Assembly (NCBI GenBank): GCA_037447655.1
Contig: JBBHKE010003513.1
Coordinates: forward strand, 1-64,000
DNA length: 64,000 nucleotides
Origin: Zygnema cylindricum
Lineage: Eukaryota > Streptophyta > Zygnematophyceae > Zygnematales > Zygnemataceae
Direction of reading: 5' to 3'
Shown here one piece after another: positions 1 through 10,209 of this stretch (position 1 is its first letter; each line of letters begins with the position of its first letter). Below the pieces are notes generated by a model. That model had not been told where the DNA came from. It did no database searches and saw only the letters and a list, made by a program, of their open reading frames with translations. Made by a program: the position numbers and the translations under genes.

Positions 1-597
1 TAAACTTTTGCAAATACTTCATTCTGATGTTTTTCGCCTTACAAAGGTACCATCTACCGGGAGGATAAATATATAGTTACATTTACAAACGATTTTTTGA
101 GGTTTACTTAAGTCTACTTCATATAAGGTAAGAGTGAAGTCTTCGGCCACTTCCAACACTACAAAGCATGGGTGGATAAACTACATGGTTTGGCAATTTT
201 GGAACTCAGATCGGACAACGGCGACGAGTATACATCAAAAGAGTTCAAAAACTTCCTTCTTAAAGAAGGTATAAGTCATCAACTATTTTTTCCATACTCT
301 CAAAACAAAATGGAGTTTTACAAAGACTAAATAGAATTATCATAGAGAGCTCTAGCTCCATACTTGCAGATCAAGACATGGATCAAAATTGTTTGGTTGA
401 AGCATTCAATTGTGATGTTTATATAAAGAATAGAAAAGGGTCAAGTTCGGTAGAGACTTCTCCTTACAAGGTTAAGACTAGTAGAAAACCAAACGTTAGC
501 CATTTAAAGGTTTTTGGTAGTAAATGTATTTTTTTAGAAAAATCTTAAGATATATAGAAAATGGAACTAAGAGGATCACCGGGTATTTTGTTGGCGT

Positions 598-1074
598 ATG
601 ATGATCATTTCAAAGGATATTGAGTCTTTATGTTTGAGAAACATTAAACAATTGTGGCATGTTATTGTAAAAGATGAGCTTGACTCAAGATATTTATTAA
701 AAATGACAGACCAAAAACGGCATCAAAAAGTACAAAAATATGTCATTTTAGATTGCAAACAAAAAATTGTCAAACATATACAAAGTCCTCGTGTGGTGAC
801 ACCAGTGTCTGCAGTTCTCCAAGTTCTTAAACAATTTCAGTTCCAGCTTGGTGAACAAATTTTGAATCCTACATATAATACACTGAGACCAAAAAGGAAT
901 GCAAGGGATCCGACGATTTCAGCCTCACAATTTCCGGGGGGAAGACGATCCAGTATCCAACTGCAAGCAAAATCCCACTTTGACTACTCTGCAAAATCCC
1001 ACTTTGACTACTCTGCGGCCCCGGAGGAGCCTCTGACCATTCAGGAGGCCTTTTCATCACCAGAAAGACATTAG
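598..1074 (+). pseudogene. Copia A integrase tail and INT-RT linker
   Basis: Open stretch of 158 codons covering the end of the integrase domain and the variable linker before RT. The frame resembles the corresponding part of Copia E: a DSRYLLKMTDQKRHQKVQKY-like helix, then a basic GGRRSSIQLQ segment and the start of the RT leader (EPLTIQEAFSSPE). The first ATG is not a real start; the piece is an internal part of a polyprotein whose flanking sequence is broken. It includes a 24-bp in-frame tandem duplication. No function is expected. Confidence 0.6.
967..1014 (+). repeat. 24-bp in-frame tandem duplication
   Basis: Two adjacent identical 24-bp copies (967-990 and 991-1014) encode a doubled KSHFDYSA octapeptide in the linker of Copia A. 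Copia E has a single HFAYSA-like motif at the equivalent place. Confidence 0.9.
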
Positions 1075-1568
1075 TTAATCAAAGCAGCTAACAACAAAAC
1101 GAATTCAATCATGGAGGCTTAAACATGGGAGCTTGTGAATCTTCTTTCGGACTAGAAAGCGATCGACAGATAATGGGTATTCAAGGTGAAGCTAAATCCC
1201 TATTATACCATTGAATGATATAAGGCTAGGCTTGTGGCAAAGGGGTATAATCAAATGGAAGGAATTGATTTAAAAAAACTTTTTCTCCGATTTTAAGATT
1301 TTTGAAAGTTACGACTTTGTTGTCCTAGCTGCTATAGAAGATATGGAATCACATCAAATGGATGTAAAAACACCCTCCTTGCATGGATAGCTAGAAGAGA
1401 CCATTTACATGTAGCAACCTAAAATGTATGCAAAGCCAGGAAAAAATCACTTAGTTTGCAAATTTGTTAAAATCTTTGGGTGTAAACGAAACACCTAGGC
1501 AATGGAATTTGAATTTTGATGAATTCCTAACTAGCCTAATATTTTAAAGGAAATGTTATGATCATTCT

Positions 1569-2330
1569 ATGTACATTCTTAAAGGAGAGGATTGGATAGT
1601 GAATATAGCGGTGTATGTAGATGATCTTCTATTAATTAACAAATCAATGGCTCAAATAAACAAAATCAAAACTACCTTAAATTCACATTTCGAGATGAAA
1701 GACCTCGGTGAGGCAAAATATATTCTAGGTATTCAAGTAGAAAGGGATAGAAATAAGAGATAATTAAAATTGACTCAAAAATAGGCTATTGGAAACATGT
1801 TATATCAGTATAGAATACGGGGGCCAAAAGGGTGTGAAACTCCAATGGAGTTTCGGAAGTAGTTAAAGGGAGATGAGAAATAAACGGGTGTCATTTTAGC
1901 TCAGTATTCGGATTTAAGGGAAGATGATCCTATGGTACTAATACCTTTTAGACAAATAGTGGGAATTTTGGTATATTTCATGAGCTGTACTAGTCCTGAT
2001 ATTGCTAGAGCAGTTGGGGTACTAATGAGAAGTCTAGAGAATCCAAGAAAATCAAACTGTGATGCAACAAGGAAAGTCTTTAGATATTTGGCAGGAACCA
2101 AAGAACTCAAACTCACACTTGGCTGAGGAGAAGTGAATCTGCAAACATCGAGTGATATAAGCTATCACGACATGCCAAGTGAAAAACCCACCACCGGATT
2201 CGTCCTGCAAATTGGGAATGGGATTTGTTGCAGGAGCAGCAAACTTCAAAAGGTCACGGCACAGTCAACGATGGATTCAAAGTACATGGCAGTAAGTTCG
2301 GCACTCAAATAACTCTTATATGTAAAATCC
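1569..2330 (+). pseudogene. Copia A RT and RNase H remnants
   Basis: Contains the RT catalytic box (AVYVDDLLLINKS near 1600-1650), the MKDLGEAKYILGIQVERD segment that follows it, the CTSPDIARAVGVL segment (near 1985-2020) and RNase H remnants (the SSKLQKVTAQS-like part near 2235-2265). In-frame stops occur near 1760, 1785, 1860 and 2124. RNase H is cut before its C-terminal HHFKSKHMD part by the adjoining LTR. Confidence 0.75.
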
Positions 2331-2340
2331 ATGTTGGAAG

Positions 2341-3327
2341 TGCAATTCTGTGTCCTCCATTGGACTACAGAATTCAAAAAGCATTTAGATAGTTATTAAC
2401 TAACCCACTTTCAATAGCAACCACTGCTACCCAAGAAAAAAAGTTGACAATGTGACTGCACCCTTGTGTAGCTTCGACTCCTCTAAGTCCGTAAAAAAAA
2501 GAATCAATGAAAACGCCCAACCAGGCGATAAGTTATGAGGCAGTAAAAATGCCAATTTGTACAAACTCTCAAAGGGAGAGGTGACTACCTACAAAAGTTT
2601 ACTTAGTCTTGTTTCCCTAATAACTCCTATCTACTGAAGTACGGACCAATCAGATTACTGTACTGTACCAAAATGTACTACAACCGGTGTACCTTTTGTA
2701 CGACCTATGTATGACAAGCCTATTAAACAGACGCATGTCCGCTTTTCAATCGTATGTACGTTCCTTTAGAATTCCTGCGTCTGAATGTTATCTCTCCACG
2801 TGGCGTCTGGTTATGCCACGTCAAAAAAAACCAAAGTGACCATTGAAGGATCTCGGCGATGACGTGCGCTGTAGGATATAATTTAGTATTTGATCTAAAC
2901 AGTCAAAACAAATGTCTGATTCATTTGTTTCGTGCGGAATCATATATATGTTGTATTCAATTTGCTCCATGTACTTATGTTTGTATTTCCGTTAATCGGA
3001 ATAACTACTGTAACATTGTTTAAATTTTTATCAAACCCTATATACTCTAGCAAACTTTTACGATAGACCGGTAAGAGCTAACGGCTACGCCATGCTTTGC
3101 TGGTCGGAGGTTCGAGTCCTGCTGGACTCAACCTTTTTTTGAGAGTGACTTAGGTCACTATTTAATCTTGCACAAGTGGAGCTAAAGCAGTCATGGCTCC
3201 ACTACTTTCTCTCTCTCCTTCAGTGACTACAACAAGTTTGGCGACGGAGGGAGAGAGGTGGAGATAGACTGCTTGCACTCTCTTCACTTTTTTTTTATTT
3301 AGACCTAAAAAATACTTATTTTCAACA
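2341..3327 (-). repeat. Copia D 3' LTR (987 bp)
   Basis: Read on the minus strand it starts TGTTGAAAAT at 3327, directly after the polypurine AATAAGAGGAG that follows the D pol remnant, and ends AGAATTGCA at 2341. The 2341-2830 part aligns by eye with 13302-13795 (the truncated 5' LTR of the same element). The 2840-3290 part aligns with the LTRs of Copia F. TG...CA termini and matching edges on both sides support the borders. Confidence 0.8.
3066..3130 (+). other. tRNA-like 3' half inside the D LTR (antisense)
   Basis: On the plus strand, antisense to the LTR, the segment ends with a B-box-like GGTTCGAGTCC (3109-3119), a T-stem with four of five pairs, and a 7-nt acceptor-like TGGACTC followed by A. 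A GGTAAGAGC string resembling a D-arm 3' side lies at 3070-3078. I find no 5' acceptor strand (GAGTCCA expected) and no convincing anticodon stem, so it is not called a tRNA gene. The equivalent part of the F LTRs keeps only a vague T-arm resemblance. Confidence 0.3.
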
Positions 3328-3448
3328 CTCCTCTTATTTTTTGGTATAGTTTTAATTTTTCTTTCAACCCTCATTTTTCCCTATAATATTTAATTTTAGG
3401 AGAGGGCACAGGTTTGGTCATCATGTCAGCCACCATTTCTTCATCAGG

Positions 3449-4370
3449 TCAATACACAAGATTCAAAATTCTATTTTCAACTTTTTCTCTCATGAAGCTC
3501 AATCTTATGTCCATATGATTAGCTTTGAAATGGTGTTTTTGATTAGCTCTAATTTCAATTACAGCTTGATTATCGCAAAAGACTTCATGCACACCCTCCT
3601 TTGTGTACCCCAATTTTTGCAATGATGACTTAAACCACATTGATTCTTTCATATCAAAATATGAAGCCAGATACTCAGCCTCCATGTTAGACTACTCCAA
3701 GAGCAAACACCTTCCCCCAAGTACAAAACATATCCAGTATTACTCTTCTCATAGGTGCATCCCTATAACTGTCATCATTCCAAATGGTGATATCAGCGTG
3801 CTCCCCTCACAAATGCAATCATTGCTCTCTGGTTCCTACCACATATCTCATGACTCTTTTAACTACTTCCCAATCTCTCTTTCTAGGATTGTGGAGACTC
3901 CTACTCAAGACTCCTATTGTTGTCGCTATGGCCGACCTTGTACTTTTCATAAAGTAGATAAAACTTCCTACGACTTGTTTGTAAAGAATAGACTTCATAA
4001 ACTCCCTCTCCTCTGGACTCATGTGATCATCAATGATTATCACTCCTCCTTCTATATTCCCATCACTTACTTTCTTCAAGTCCATGAGAGTGGTACAACT
4101 GTTTGCTTTCTACATCTAGAATTTCTCAAGCATATTTCCAATTGTTTTTTTTTGAGTAAGTCTTATGATCCTTTCTCCCTATCTCTTTCCATTTGAATCC
4201 CAAAATATATTTTTCCTCCCCTAAATCTTTCATGTCAAATCTGCTTCTAAGATCTTTCTTCAACTTATTGATCTTTTCCAAAGACTTACTTAACACCTTC
4301 AAATCATCCACATAAATTGAAATAAAGATCACACCATACTCATCTTCAAATATATACATAGAATTGTTAG
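3449..4370 (-). pseudogene. Copia D RT C-half and RNase H
   Basis: On the minus strand from 4370: NSMYIFEDEYGVIF, then the RT box ISIYVDDLKVLSKS, MKDLGEEKYILG, then frames with VGSFIYFMKSTRS and VLSRSLHNPRKRDWE. RNase H ends with MEAEYLASYFDMKE, VFCDNQAVIEI and HHFKANHMDIRLSF. At least three frame breaks (near 4130, 3815 and 3690) make it non-functional. It continues the RT begun at 10424-10210 on the other side of Copia E. The C-terminus is followed by the polypurine tract and the 3' LTR. Confidence 0.8.
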
Positions 4371-4377
4371 AGTTAAT

Positions 4378-5123
4378 TGTTGTTCTACAACCACCGGTGC
4401 AGGTGGAGGAGCAGCAGTAGTAGTAGAAGTAGACATGATACACTCTCATAAGCTATCAAGAATCCTACCAAACAACTGTTCTTAAGTGCTCACCAATTCT
4501 TATACAAGCATCCAAACCTCACAAAACTCTATCAGAATATAGAGTAGCATAAACACTGATAACTCCCAAAGTTATAGCACAATTGACCCGACAACACTCA
4601 AGATATAATACTCAGAAGTTTCCCAAATATTGTTTGCAGTTTTACTACTTGGAAGTCTGGATACATAATATGTTATGAGTCCTAAGTCTTATACTTGTGT
4701 TGAACTAGCAACACCAGTGTACTTTAGAGGTACATTAATCCACCAAGCTACCACTAATCTGTCAAGCTACCATTGAGCTATCACTAAGCTACCACTGAGC
4801 TATCACTAAGCTAACTAGAATCGTATCTATCGCAGTTGCTCTGTCGTGTACAGAATCACATTAAGAATATCAGACGTTGCGTTGTCCTGTCTGTGTTTAA
4901 GCTTCGCTGCTGCGCTGCTCTGCTGTATAGCACCTGCTCTACTGTATAGCAGCTGCTATGCTGTATAGTAGCTGCTCTGCTGTATAGCAACTGCTCTGCT
5001 GTATAGCAACTGCGCGGCTCTGTTGTAAAGCAACTGCGCTGCTCTGTTTGTATAGCAGCTACGCTGCTTTGTCTGTAAGCAGCTGCACTGCTCTGAGAGT
5101 GAAAGCTTTCCAAAAAGACAACA
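4378..5123 (-). repeat. Copia E 3' LTR
   Basis: Minus-strand LTR from 5123 (TGTTGTC) to 4378 (ACAACA). Near-identical to 9463-10209 over its full length. It contains an ATG at 4434 and the first codons of gag (MSTSTTTAAPPPAPVV), showing that the gag start lies in the LTR. An array of GCTGCTCTGCTGTATA-type units occupies about 4895-5095. Confidence 0.92.
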
Positions 5124-5140
5124 CTCCCCTAAAGCTTTAG
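5124..5140 (-). promoter_or_regulatory. Copia E polypurine tract
   Basis: Minus strand reads CTAAAGCTTTAGGGGAG immediately before the 3' LTR. The same string, differing slightly, precedes the B3 3' LTR (24246-24260). This is the expected place and composition for the plus-strand primer. Confidence 0.75.
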
Positions 5141-5283
5141 ACTCAGTATCTCAGCGCAGCTGCGTTGATAAACTAGCGCAGCATCGTAGCATAGCAGTAT
5201 AGCAATTAGCAAGTCACCCAGTCCAATTACCTCACAATAGTGGAATTATCGCAGAGTGACTGTATAGTAGTGCACCAATTCAA

Positions 5284-6285
5284 CTATTCACTTAATCCCA
5301 CTGCGTCCCTACAATACATCAACTTAGGAGTAGGAAGGGCTTTAGTGAGCATATCAGCAATCATTTTTGCATCTGACAAATAACATAGTTTAATCACTCT
5401 AGAGAACACCTTTTCTCTTACAAAGTGTAATGGTACATCCATGTGCTTGCTTTTGAAGTGATGACTCGGGTTAGAAGTAATGGCAATGGCAGCCTGGTTA
5501 TCACACCAAATCACCTGGGGACCAACTTGCATGTATCCTAGTTCTTGTAATATGGATTTTACCCACAAGAGTTCTTTGAGGGCCGAGCTTGCTGCCATAT
5601 ATTCTGACTCCATTGTCGACTGTGCTGTAACCTTTTGAAGTTTGCTGCTCCAACAGCAAGTACCGTTCCCAATTTGTAGAACGAATCCCGTGGTAGATTT
5701 TCGGCTTGGCATGTCGCCATAGCTTGCATCACTCCATGTTTGCAGCTTGACTTCTCCTCCGCCTAGAGTGAGTTTGAGATCTTTAGTTCCTGCCAAATAT
5801 CTTAAGACTCTCCTTGCTGCATCAAGATCAGATTTTCTCGGATTTTCTAGACTCCTGCTCAGTACCCCGACTGCGACAGCAATGTCAGGACGGGTACAGT
5901 TCATGAAATATATTAAGCTTCCCACTATCTGTCTATAAGGTATTATTGTCATAGGATCATTCTCCCTTGACTCTAAATACTCGCTAACAATGACACCTGG
6001 TTCTGTCTCTTCTCCCTCTAACTTCTGCCGAAACTCCATTGGAGTTAGACATCCTTTTGCCCCTCGCATTCCGTACTCATCCAACATGTTTCCAATAGCC
6101 TCTTTTTGAGTCAATTTTATTATTTTCCTATTTCTGTCCCTCTCTACTTGGATACCCAAAATATATTTTGCCTCACCGAGGTCTTTCATCTCGAACCGTG
6201 AGTTTAGAGCGGTTTTGATTTTGTTTATTTCAGCTATTGATTTGCTAATTAATAGCAAATCATCTACATATACTGCTATATACAC
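5284..6285 (-). pseudogene. Copia E RT C-half and RNase H (333-codon open frame)
   Basis: Starts at the RT catalytic box (AVYVDDLLLISKS, residues 4-16) and runs through MKDLGEAKYILGIQVERD, CTRPDIAVAVGVLSRSL, RNase H SDASYGDMPSRKSTTG, TMESEYMAAS, WCDNQAAIAI and HHFKSKHMD to the natural end DAVGLSE. All expected RT fingers-to-palm and RNase H motifs of this half are intact. The upstream frame is closed by a TAA near 6305, so this is the C-terminal part of a once longer pol and the first Met is not a true start. Confidence 0.85.
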
Positions 6286-6309
6286 TATCCCATTTTCACC
6301 CTTTTAAGC

Positions 6310-7193
6310 GTAGACAGAGTGATCAGAACTTATCTTTTAAAATCCTATACTAGTCAAGAATTCATCAAGCTTTATATTCCACTGTCTGGGGGCCTGTTTT
6401 AGGCCGTAGAAAGATTTTAGCAATTTGCATACTAAGTGTTTTTTTCCGGTTCCACAAACTTTGCAGGCTGCGGCATGTAAATGGTCTCTTCTAGTTCTCC
6501 ATGCAAAAAGGCCGTCTTTACATCCATCTGATGAATTTCCATATCTTCTATAGCAGTTATGGACAGCAAAATCCTAACTGTTGGAAATCTGACAACCGGA
6601 GAAAATGTTTCTTCAAAATTGATTCCTTCCTTTTTATTCTACCCCTTCGCCACAAGTCTGGCCAAATAGCGTTCAATGGTGTTATCAAGATTTAACTTCA
6701 CCTTGAATACCCATTTGCTGCCGATCGCTTTTCGGTCTGGAGGATGGTCGACAAGCTCCCATGTTTGAGCCTCCATGATCGACTTCATTTCGTCGTTTAC
6801 CACCTCAGTCCAGTGATTCTGCTCTGGTGATGAGAAGTCCTCTTGGATGGTCAAGGGCTCCCCTGAGACTGCCGAGTAGGTATGGTGATGAGAAGGCCTC
6901 TTGGATGGTCAAGGGCTCCCCTGAGACTGCCGAGTAGGCAAAGTGAGAGCTTGCTTGCAGGCGTTTACTTGATCTTCTTCCCTCGGAAATTTTGAGGTTG
7001 AGATCGTCGGATGTCGCGCATTGCGCTGATTGCGCTGATTGCAATGGTTGCGATCCGTGTGTATCGACTGCTCTTGGTCTATCTGGACCCCAAGTTGGTG
7101 AGGAATTTGGAGAGAGGCTGATTCCATAGTCATTACCGGAGTGTGTGGAATCTGCGGGACAATTTCCTGCATGCAATCTAAAATTGCATGCAA
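6310..7193 (-). pseudogene. Copia E INT-RT linker and RT N-half
   Basis: Minus-strand pieces in shifting frames. The linker has a basic GRRSSKRLQASSHFAYSA segment. The RT leader EPLTIQEAFSSPE and the start of RT (SIMEAQTWELVDHPPDRKAIG, KWVFKVKLNLDNTIERY) follow, then broken sequence equivalent to the [11 protein letters not shown] and [12 protein letters not shown] regions (6480-6560 and 6370-6420). A 17-bp tandem duplication near 7168-7201 and a 58-bp one near 6825-6938 disturb the frame. Confidence 0.7.
6825..6938 (-). repeat. 58-bp-period tandem duplication in the linker
   Basis: A 56-bp stretch at 6825-6880 recurs at 6883-6938 with a few changes, doubling the RT leader (EPLTIQEAFSSP). 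The 58-bp period is not a multiple of three, so it breaks the frame. It lies at the same place in the polyprotein as the 24-bp duplication of Copia A. Confidence 0.9.
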
Positions 7194-7888
7194 TCTAAGA
7201 TGACATACTCCTGTACTTTTTGTTGCTTTTGCTTCTCTGTCATTTGAAGTAAATCTATGGAGTCTAGTTCAACCTTAACAATGATGTTTCTAGCTACAAC
7301 GATTTTCTGCCTTTCAAACACAAAGACTCTATAACCTTTTGAGTGATCATCATATCCTAACAGAATACCCGGTAATCCCTTCGGTTCCATTTTCCATCTA
7401 TCTTTAGACGTATCCAATATAAAGCATTGACTACCAAAGACCTTGAAATGGCTAACATCTGGTTTGGTACCTGTCCAGCTTTCGTAAGGAGTTGTTTCTA
7501 CCGATCTTGATCCTATCCTATTTTTAATATAAACTGCACAATTTAGAGCCGTAGCCCATAATTTCGGATCCACATTTTTATCTGCGAGCATAGACCTAGA
7601 GCTTTCCGTGAGAGTTGTATTTAGTCTTTCCGACACCCCATTTTGTTCCGGTGAATATGGAACAGTCAATAGATGACTAATGCCTTCCTCGAGTAAAAAG
7701 GTTTCAAATGCTTTCGATGTATATTCACCACCATTGTCCGATCTGAGCTGTAAAATATATAATTTATGAAGTTTTTCAGCCCATGCTTTATAGTGTTTGA
7801 AGTGACCAAACACTTCACTCTTCTCCTTCATGAAGTAAACTTTTGTAGACTTGGAGAAATCATCTGTAAAGGTGACCATATATTTCAT
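7178..7888 (-). pseudogene. Copia E integrase core and C-terminus
   Basis: 236 codons open. The DDE core is visible: FTDDFSKSTKVYF (first Asp), LRSDNGGEYTSKAF (second Asp), and PEQNGVSERLN with the third acidic residue, in normal spacing. It continues with the conserved YIKNRIGSRSVETTPYE, the KVFGSQCFILD box and LGYDDHSKGYRVF. The frame joins the preceding GAG_pre-integrase part with a one-step shift near 7885, so the polyprotein is broken there. The first Met is internal. Confidence 0.85.
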
Positions 7889-8697
7889 CCCTCGGTAGAT
7901 GGAACCTTCGCCGGACCAAAGACATTCGAATGAATTTGTTGTAAAAGTTTCGTTGACCGATGGTCAAACTCCTTAGGAAATGGCAATCTGTGGATTTTGC
8001 CTAAAGCGCAACCATTGCAAGTTTTGACCGGCCCATCTGTGATTGATACACCCTCTATTTTTCCAGCAGTGACCATTTTCCTTAAACTATCATAATTTAC
8101 ATGGCCTAATCTTGTATGCCACAACTCATCTGAGTGCAAAACACCGGAGTACAAAACATCATTCTCCTTTGTATTAGCCATATCCATGCGATACATCTTG
8201 CTACTATCTCTAGTACCTGTAACCGCAACCTTGCCATTTTTGCTAACAACCTGCCGACCATTTTTCAAATTATCCTTAAAGCCTTTGCTCTCTACCAACG
8301 ACGTAGAAAACAGATTTTTCTTAAAGTCAGACACAAATAAGACATTGTGAAGAGTCCTTTCAATTGTTGTTCCTTCTACATCAACCAGTAAGGACACATC
8401 ACCCATAGCACGAGTTTGAACACTCATTTCACAAGCATAGTAAATATTTTTCTCCGGCGTTGCTTTCAAATTTTTGAAGATGGCCTTGTTCCAACACATG
8501 TGGGCTGACGCTCCTGTATCCATTATCCATCCGGGGTCCTTCGCGCCCTCCATTACAGCCGCCATAGCGAATAGATCCGTATCGTCGTCCGTAGAAACCG
8601 TCAAAGTCTCGTCTTGGAGCGCAAATAAGCCGAAAATAGTGCATTTCCACGAGGTGTAGTCCCCGTGAAGCCTTTGTAAAACTGGCTTTGTTGCCAT
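7885..8697 (-). pseudogene. Copia E protease and GAG_pre-integrase domain
   Basis: Contains the aspartic protease site WIMDTGASAHMC (canonical DTG), the LHNVLFVSDFKKNLFS strand typical of copia protease, then the integrase zinc-binding region: LWHTRLGHVNYDSLRKM, CNGCALGKIHRLPFP (His-His-Cys-Cys) and HSNVFGPAKVPSTEG. The frame is open for 270 codons but is offset from the gag frame near 8600-8690 and from integrase at 7885. Confidence 0.85.
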
Positions 8698-8699
8698 CC

Positions 8700-9521
8700 T
8701 GGCCGGTATAAACCTGTATCGTTAGTTTTTTTAAGCTTAGGACAAAATTTGTATCCATGACCTCTCTCACTACAATAAAAGCATGCATTGTTGGATTGTC
8801 TATTTCCACCTTGATTAAAATGTCTGAACTGATTAAACTGATTCCTTTGCTAATTAAACTGTCCTTTTCTCTCAAAGTCTGAATTTAAAACCTCTACTTG
8901 CTCAACATTGAGAATATTAGATGTAGCTTCCTCCTCTAGTAGAATATTGATGGCTAACTGTAAAGTCCAGCTAGCTTTATCTTTTTGTTTGAGCATGTCA
9001 GATGCTCCTTTCATACTACGACGGAGACCCCTCATGAACAATGCTGCCTGTTGAAAAGGAGGAAACACCCCACCTGCACAAGCATGTGCATCTACAAGGA
9101 TACAAATTTTGTTAGAATATTCAGCCATTGTACCGCCAGTGTACTTATAGTCCCAAATTTTTCCAGCCAATAGAAGCTCTTCCTGGACATTGGCCTTTTC
9201 ATAATCACTTTTAAGAGATTTCCAGATATCAATTGCTTTTTTCATCTTTATCCAAGACATAGCTAAGTTCTCAGATATACAAAACTTCAGAATAGAACGA
9301 GCTTGCGTATTTTTCTTAGACCATGATGGATCAGATTCATCCAGCGAACCATCCAATATATCCAAAAAATTGACATTTTCAAAATGTGTCTCCACCATAT
9401 CCGCCCAGTAAACATACTTATCCCCAGAAAAGATAGGAATTCTTGATGACAGGCCCATAACCTGTTGTTCTATAACCACCGATGCAGGTGGAGGAGCAGC
9501 AGTAGTAGTAGAAGTAGACAT
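8700..9521 (-). pseudogene. Copia E gag with zinc knuckle; starts inside the LTR
   Basis: Begins MSTSTTTAAPPPASVV at 9521, inside the 5' LTR. The frame crosses the LTR end (9463) and reads through the primer site as QQVMGL. UBN2-like gag core: IFSGDKYVYWADMVETHF, then SWIKMKKAIDIWKSL and AALFMRGLRRSM. A single TAA at about 8850 interrupts it. Beyond that, the same frame gives a CX2CX4HX4C knuckle, CFYCSERGHGYKFC (about 8790-8750). Apart from that stop, gag is well preserved. The role in the family is to package the RNA in virus-like particles. Confidence 0.82.
9450..9462 (-). promoter_or_regulatory. Copia E primer-binding site, half-tRNA iMet type
   Basis: Directly after the 5' LTR the minus strand reads GGTTATGGGCCTG. 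Its first 11 bases are complementary to the anticodon stem-loop of plant initiator tRNA-Met (GGGCCCATAACC), not to a tRNA 3' end. The site is also gag coding sequence (V-M-G-L). Confidence 0.7.
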
Positions 9522-10209
9522 GATACACTCTCATAAGCTATCAAGAATCCTACCAAACAACTGTTCTTAAGTGCTCACCAATTCTTATACAAGTATCCAA
9601 ACCTCACAAAACTCTATCAGAATATAGAGTAGCATAAACACTGATAACTCCTAAAGTTATAGCACAATTGACTCGACAACACTCAAGATATAATACTCAG
9701 AAGTTTCCCAAAAATTGTCTGCAGTTTTACTACTTGGAAGTCTGGATACATAATATGTTATGAGTCCTAAGTCTTATACTTGTGTTGAACTGGCAACACC
9801 AGTGTATTTGAGAGGTACATCAAACCACCAAGCTACCACTAATCTGTCAAGCTACCATTGAGCTATCACTAAGCTACCACTGAGCTATCACTAAGCTAAC
9901 TAGAATCGTATCTATCGCAGTTGCTCTATCGTGTACAGAATCACATTAAGAATATCAGACGTTGCGTTGTCCTGTCTGTATTGAAGCTTTGCTGCTGCGT
10001 TGCTCTGCTGTATAGCACCTGCTCTATTGTATAGCAGTTGCTCTGCTATATAGCAGCTGCTCTGCTGTATAGCAGCTGCTCTGCTGTATAGCAGCTGCGC
10101 TGTTCTGTTGTATAGCAGCTGCGCTGCTCTGTCTGTATAGCAGCTGCGCTGCTTTGTCTGTAAAGCAGCTGCGCTGCTCTGAGACCGAAAGCTTTCCAAA
10201 AAGACAACA
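9463..10209 (-). repeat. Copia E 5' LTR
   Basis: Pairs with 4378-5123 over the full length. It starts TGTTGTC at 10209 against the interrupted D reverse transcriptase and ends ACAACA at 9463 against the primer site. It holds the gag ATG at 9521 and a GCTGCTCTGCTGTATA array at about 9990-10185. Confidence 0.92.

Larger units (their letters stand above)
1..2340 (+). mobile_element. Copia A: decayed gag-pol fragment (integrase to RNase H)
   Basis: Degenerate Ty1/copia pol reading left to right. It enters the window in the integrase (a stretch like the family's HSDVFGPAKVPSTEG near bases 15-60), passes the integrase core (SDNG-like near 210), the INT-RT linker, RT (YVDD near 1615) and RNase H, and stops near 2340. 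Many stops and frame changes show it is dead. Its wording (HFDYSA linker, GYDDHSKGY-like motif) is closest to Copia E in this window, so it is probably an older relative. The right edge is cut exactly where the Copia D LTR starts. The 5' half lies outside the window. Confidence 0.85.
4378..10209 (-). mobile_element. Copia E: complete nested element, 5832 bp
   Basis: Both LTRs (746 and 747 bp) are present, with TGTTGT...ACAACA ends. Flanking 5-mers are ttaat (4373-4377) and tttat (10210-10214), a target duplication with one mismatch. The LTRs differ at roughly 5 percent by eye, so the insertion is not recent. Inside, minus strand: gag, zinc knuckle, protease, integrase, RT, RNase H in standard copia order. 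Damage includes a stop in gag, frameshifts around 8650, 7885, 7180 and 6640, and a stop near 6305. It sits inside the RT of Copia D. Confidence 0.88.

Noticed and set aside
3066-3130. Functional tRNA gene
   Set aside because: No 5' acceptor strand or anticodon stem; it lies within an LTR and is not conserved in related LTRs.
4378-4434. Gag leader of another element left of the E LTR
   Set aside because: Same reason: both E LTRs carry the gag start, and the flanking target duplication places the LTR end at 4378.
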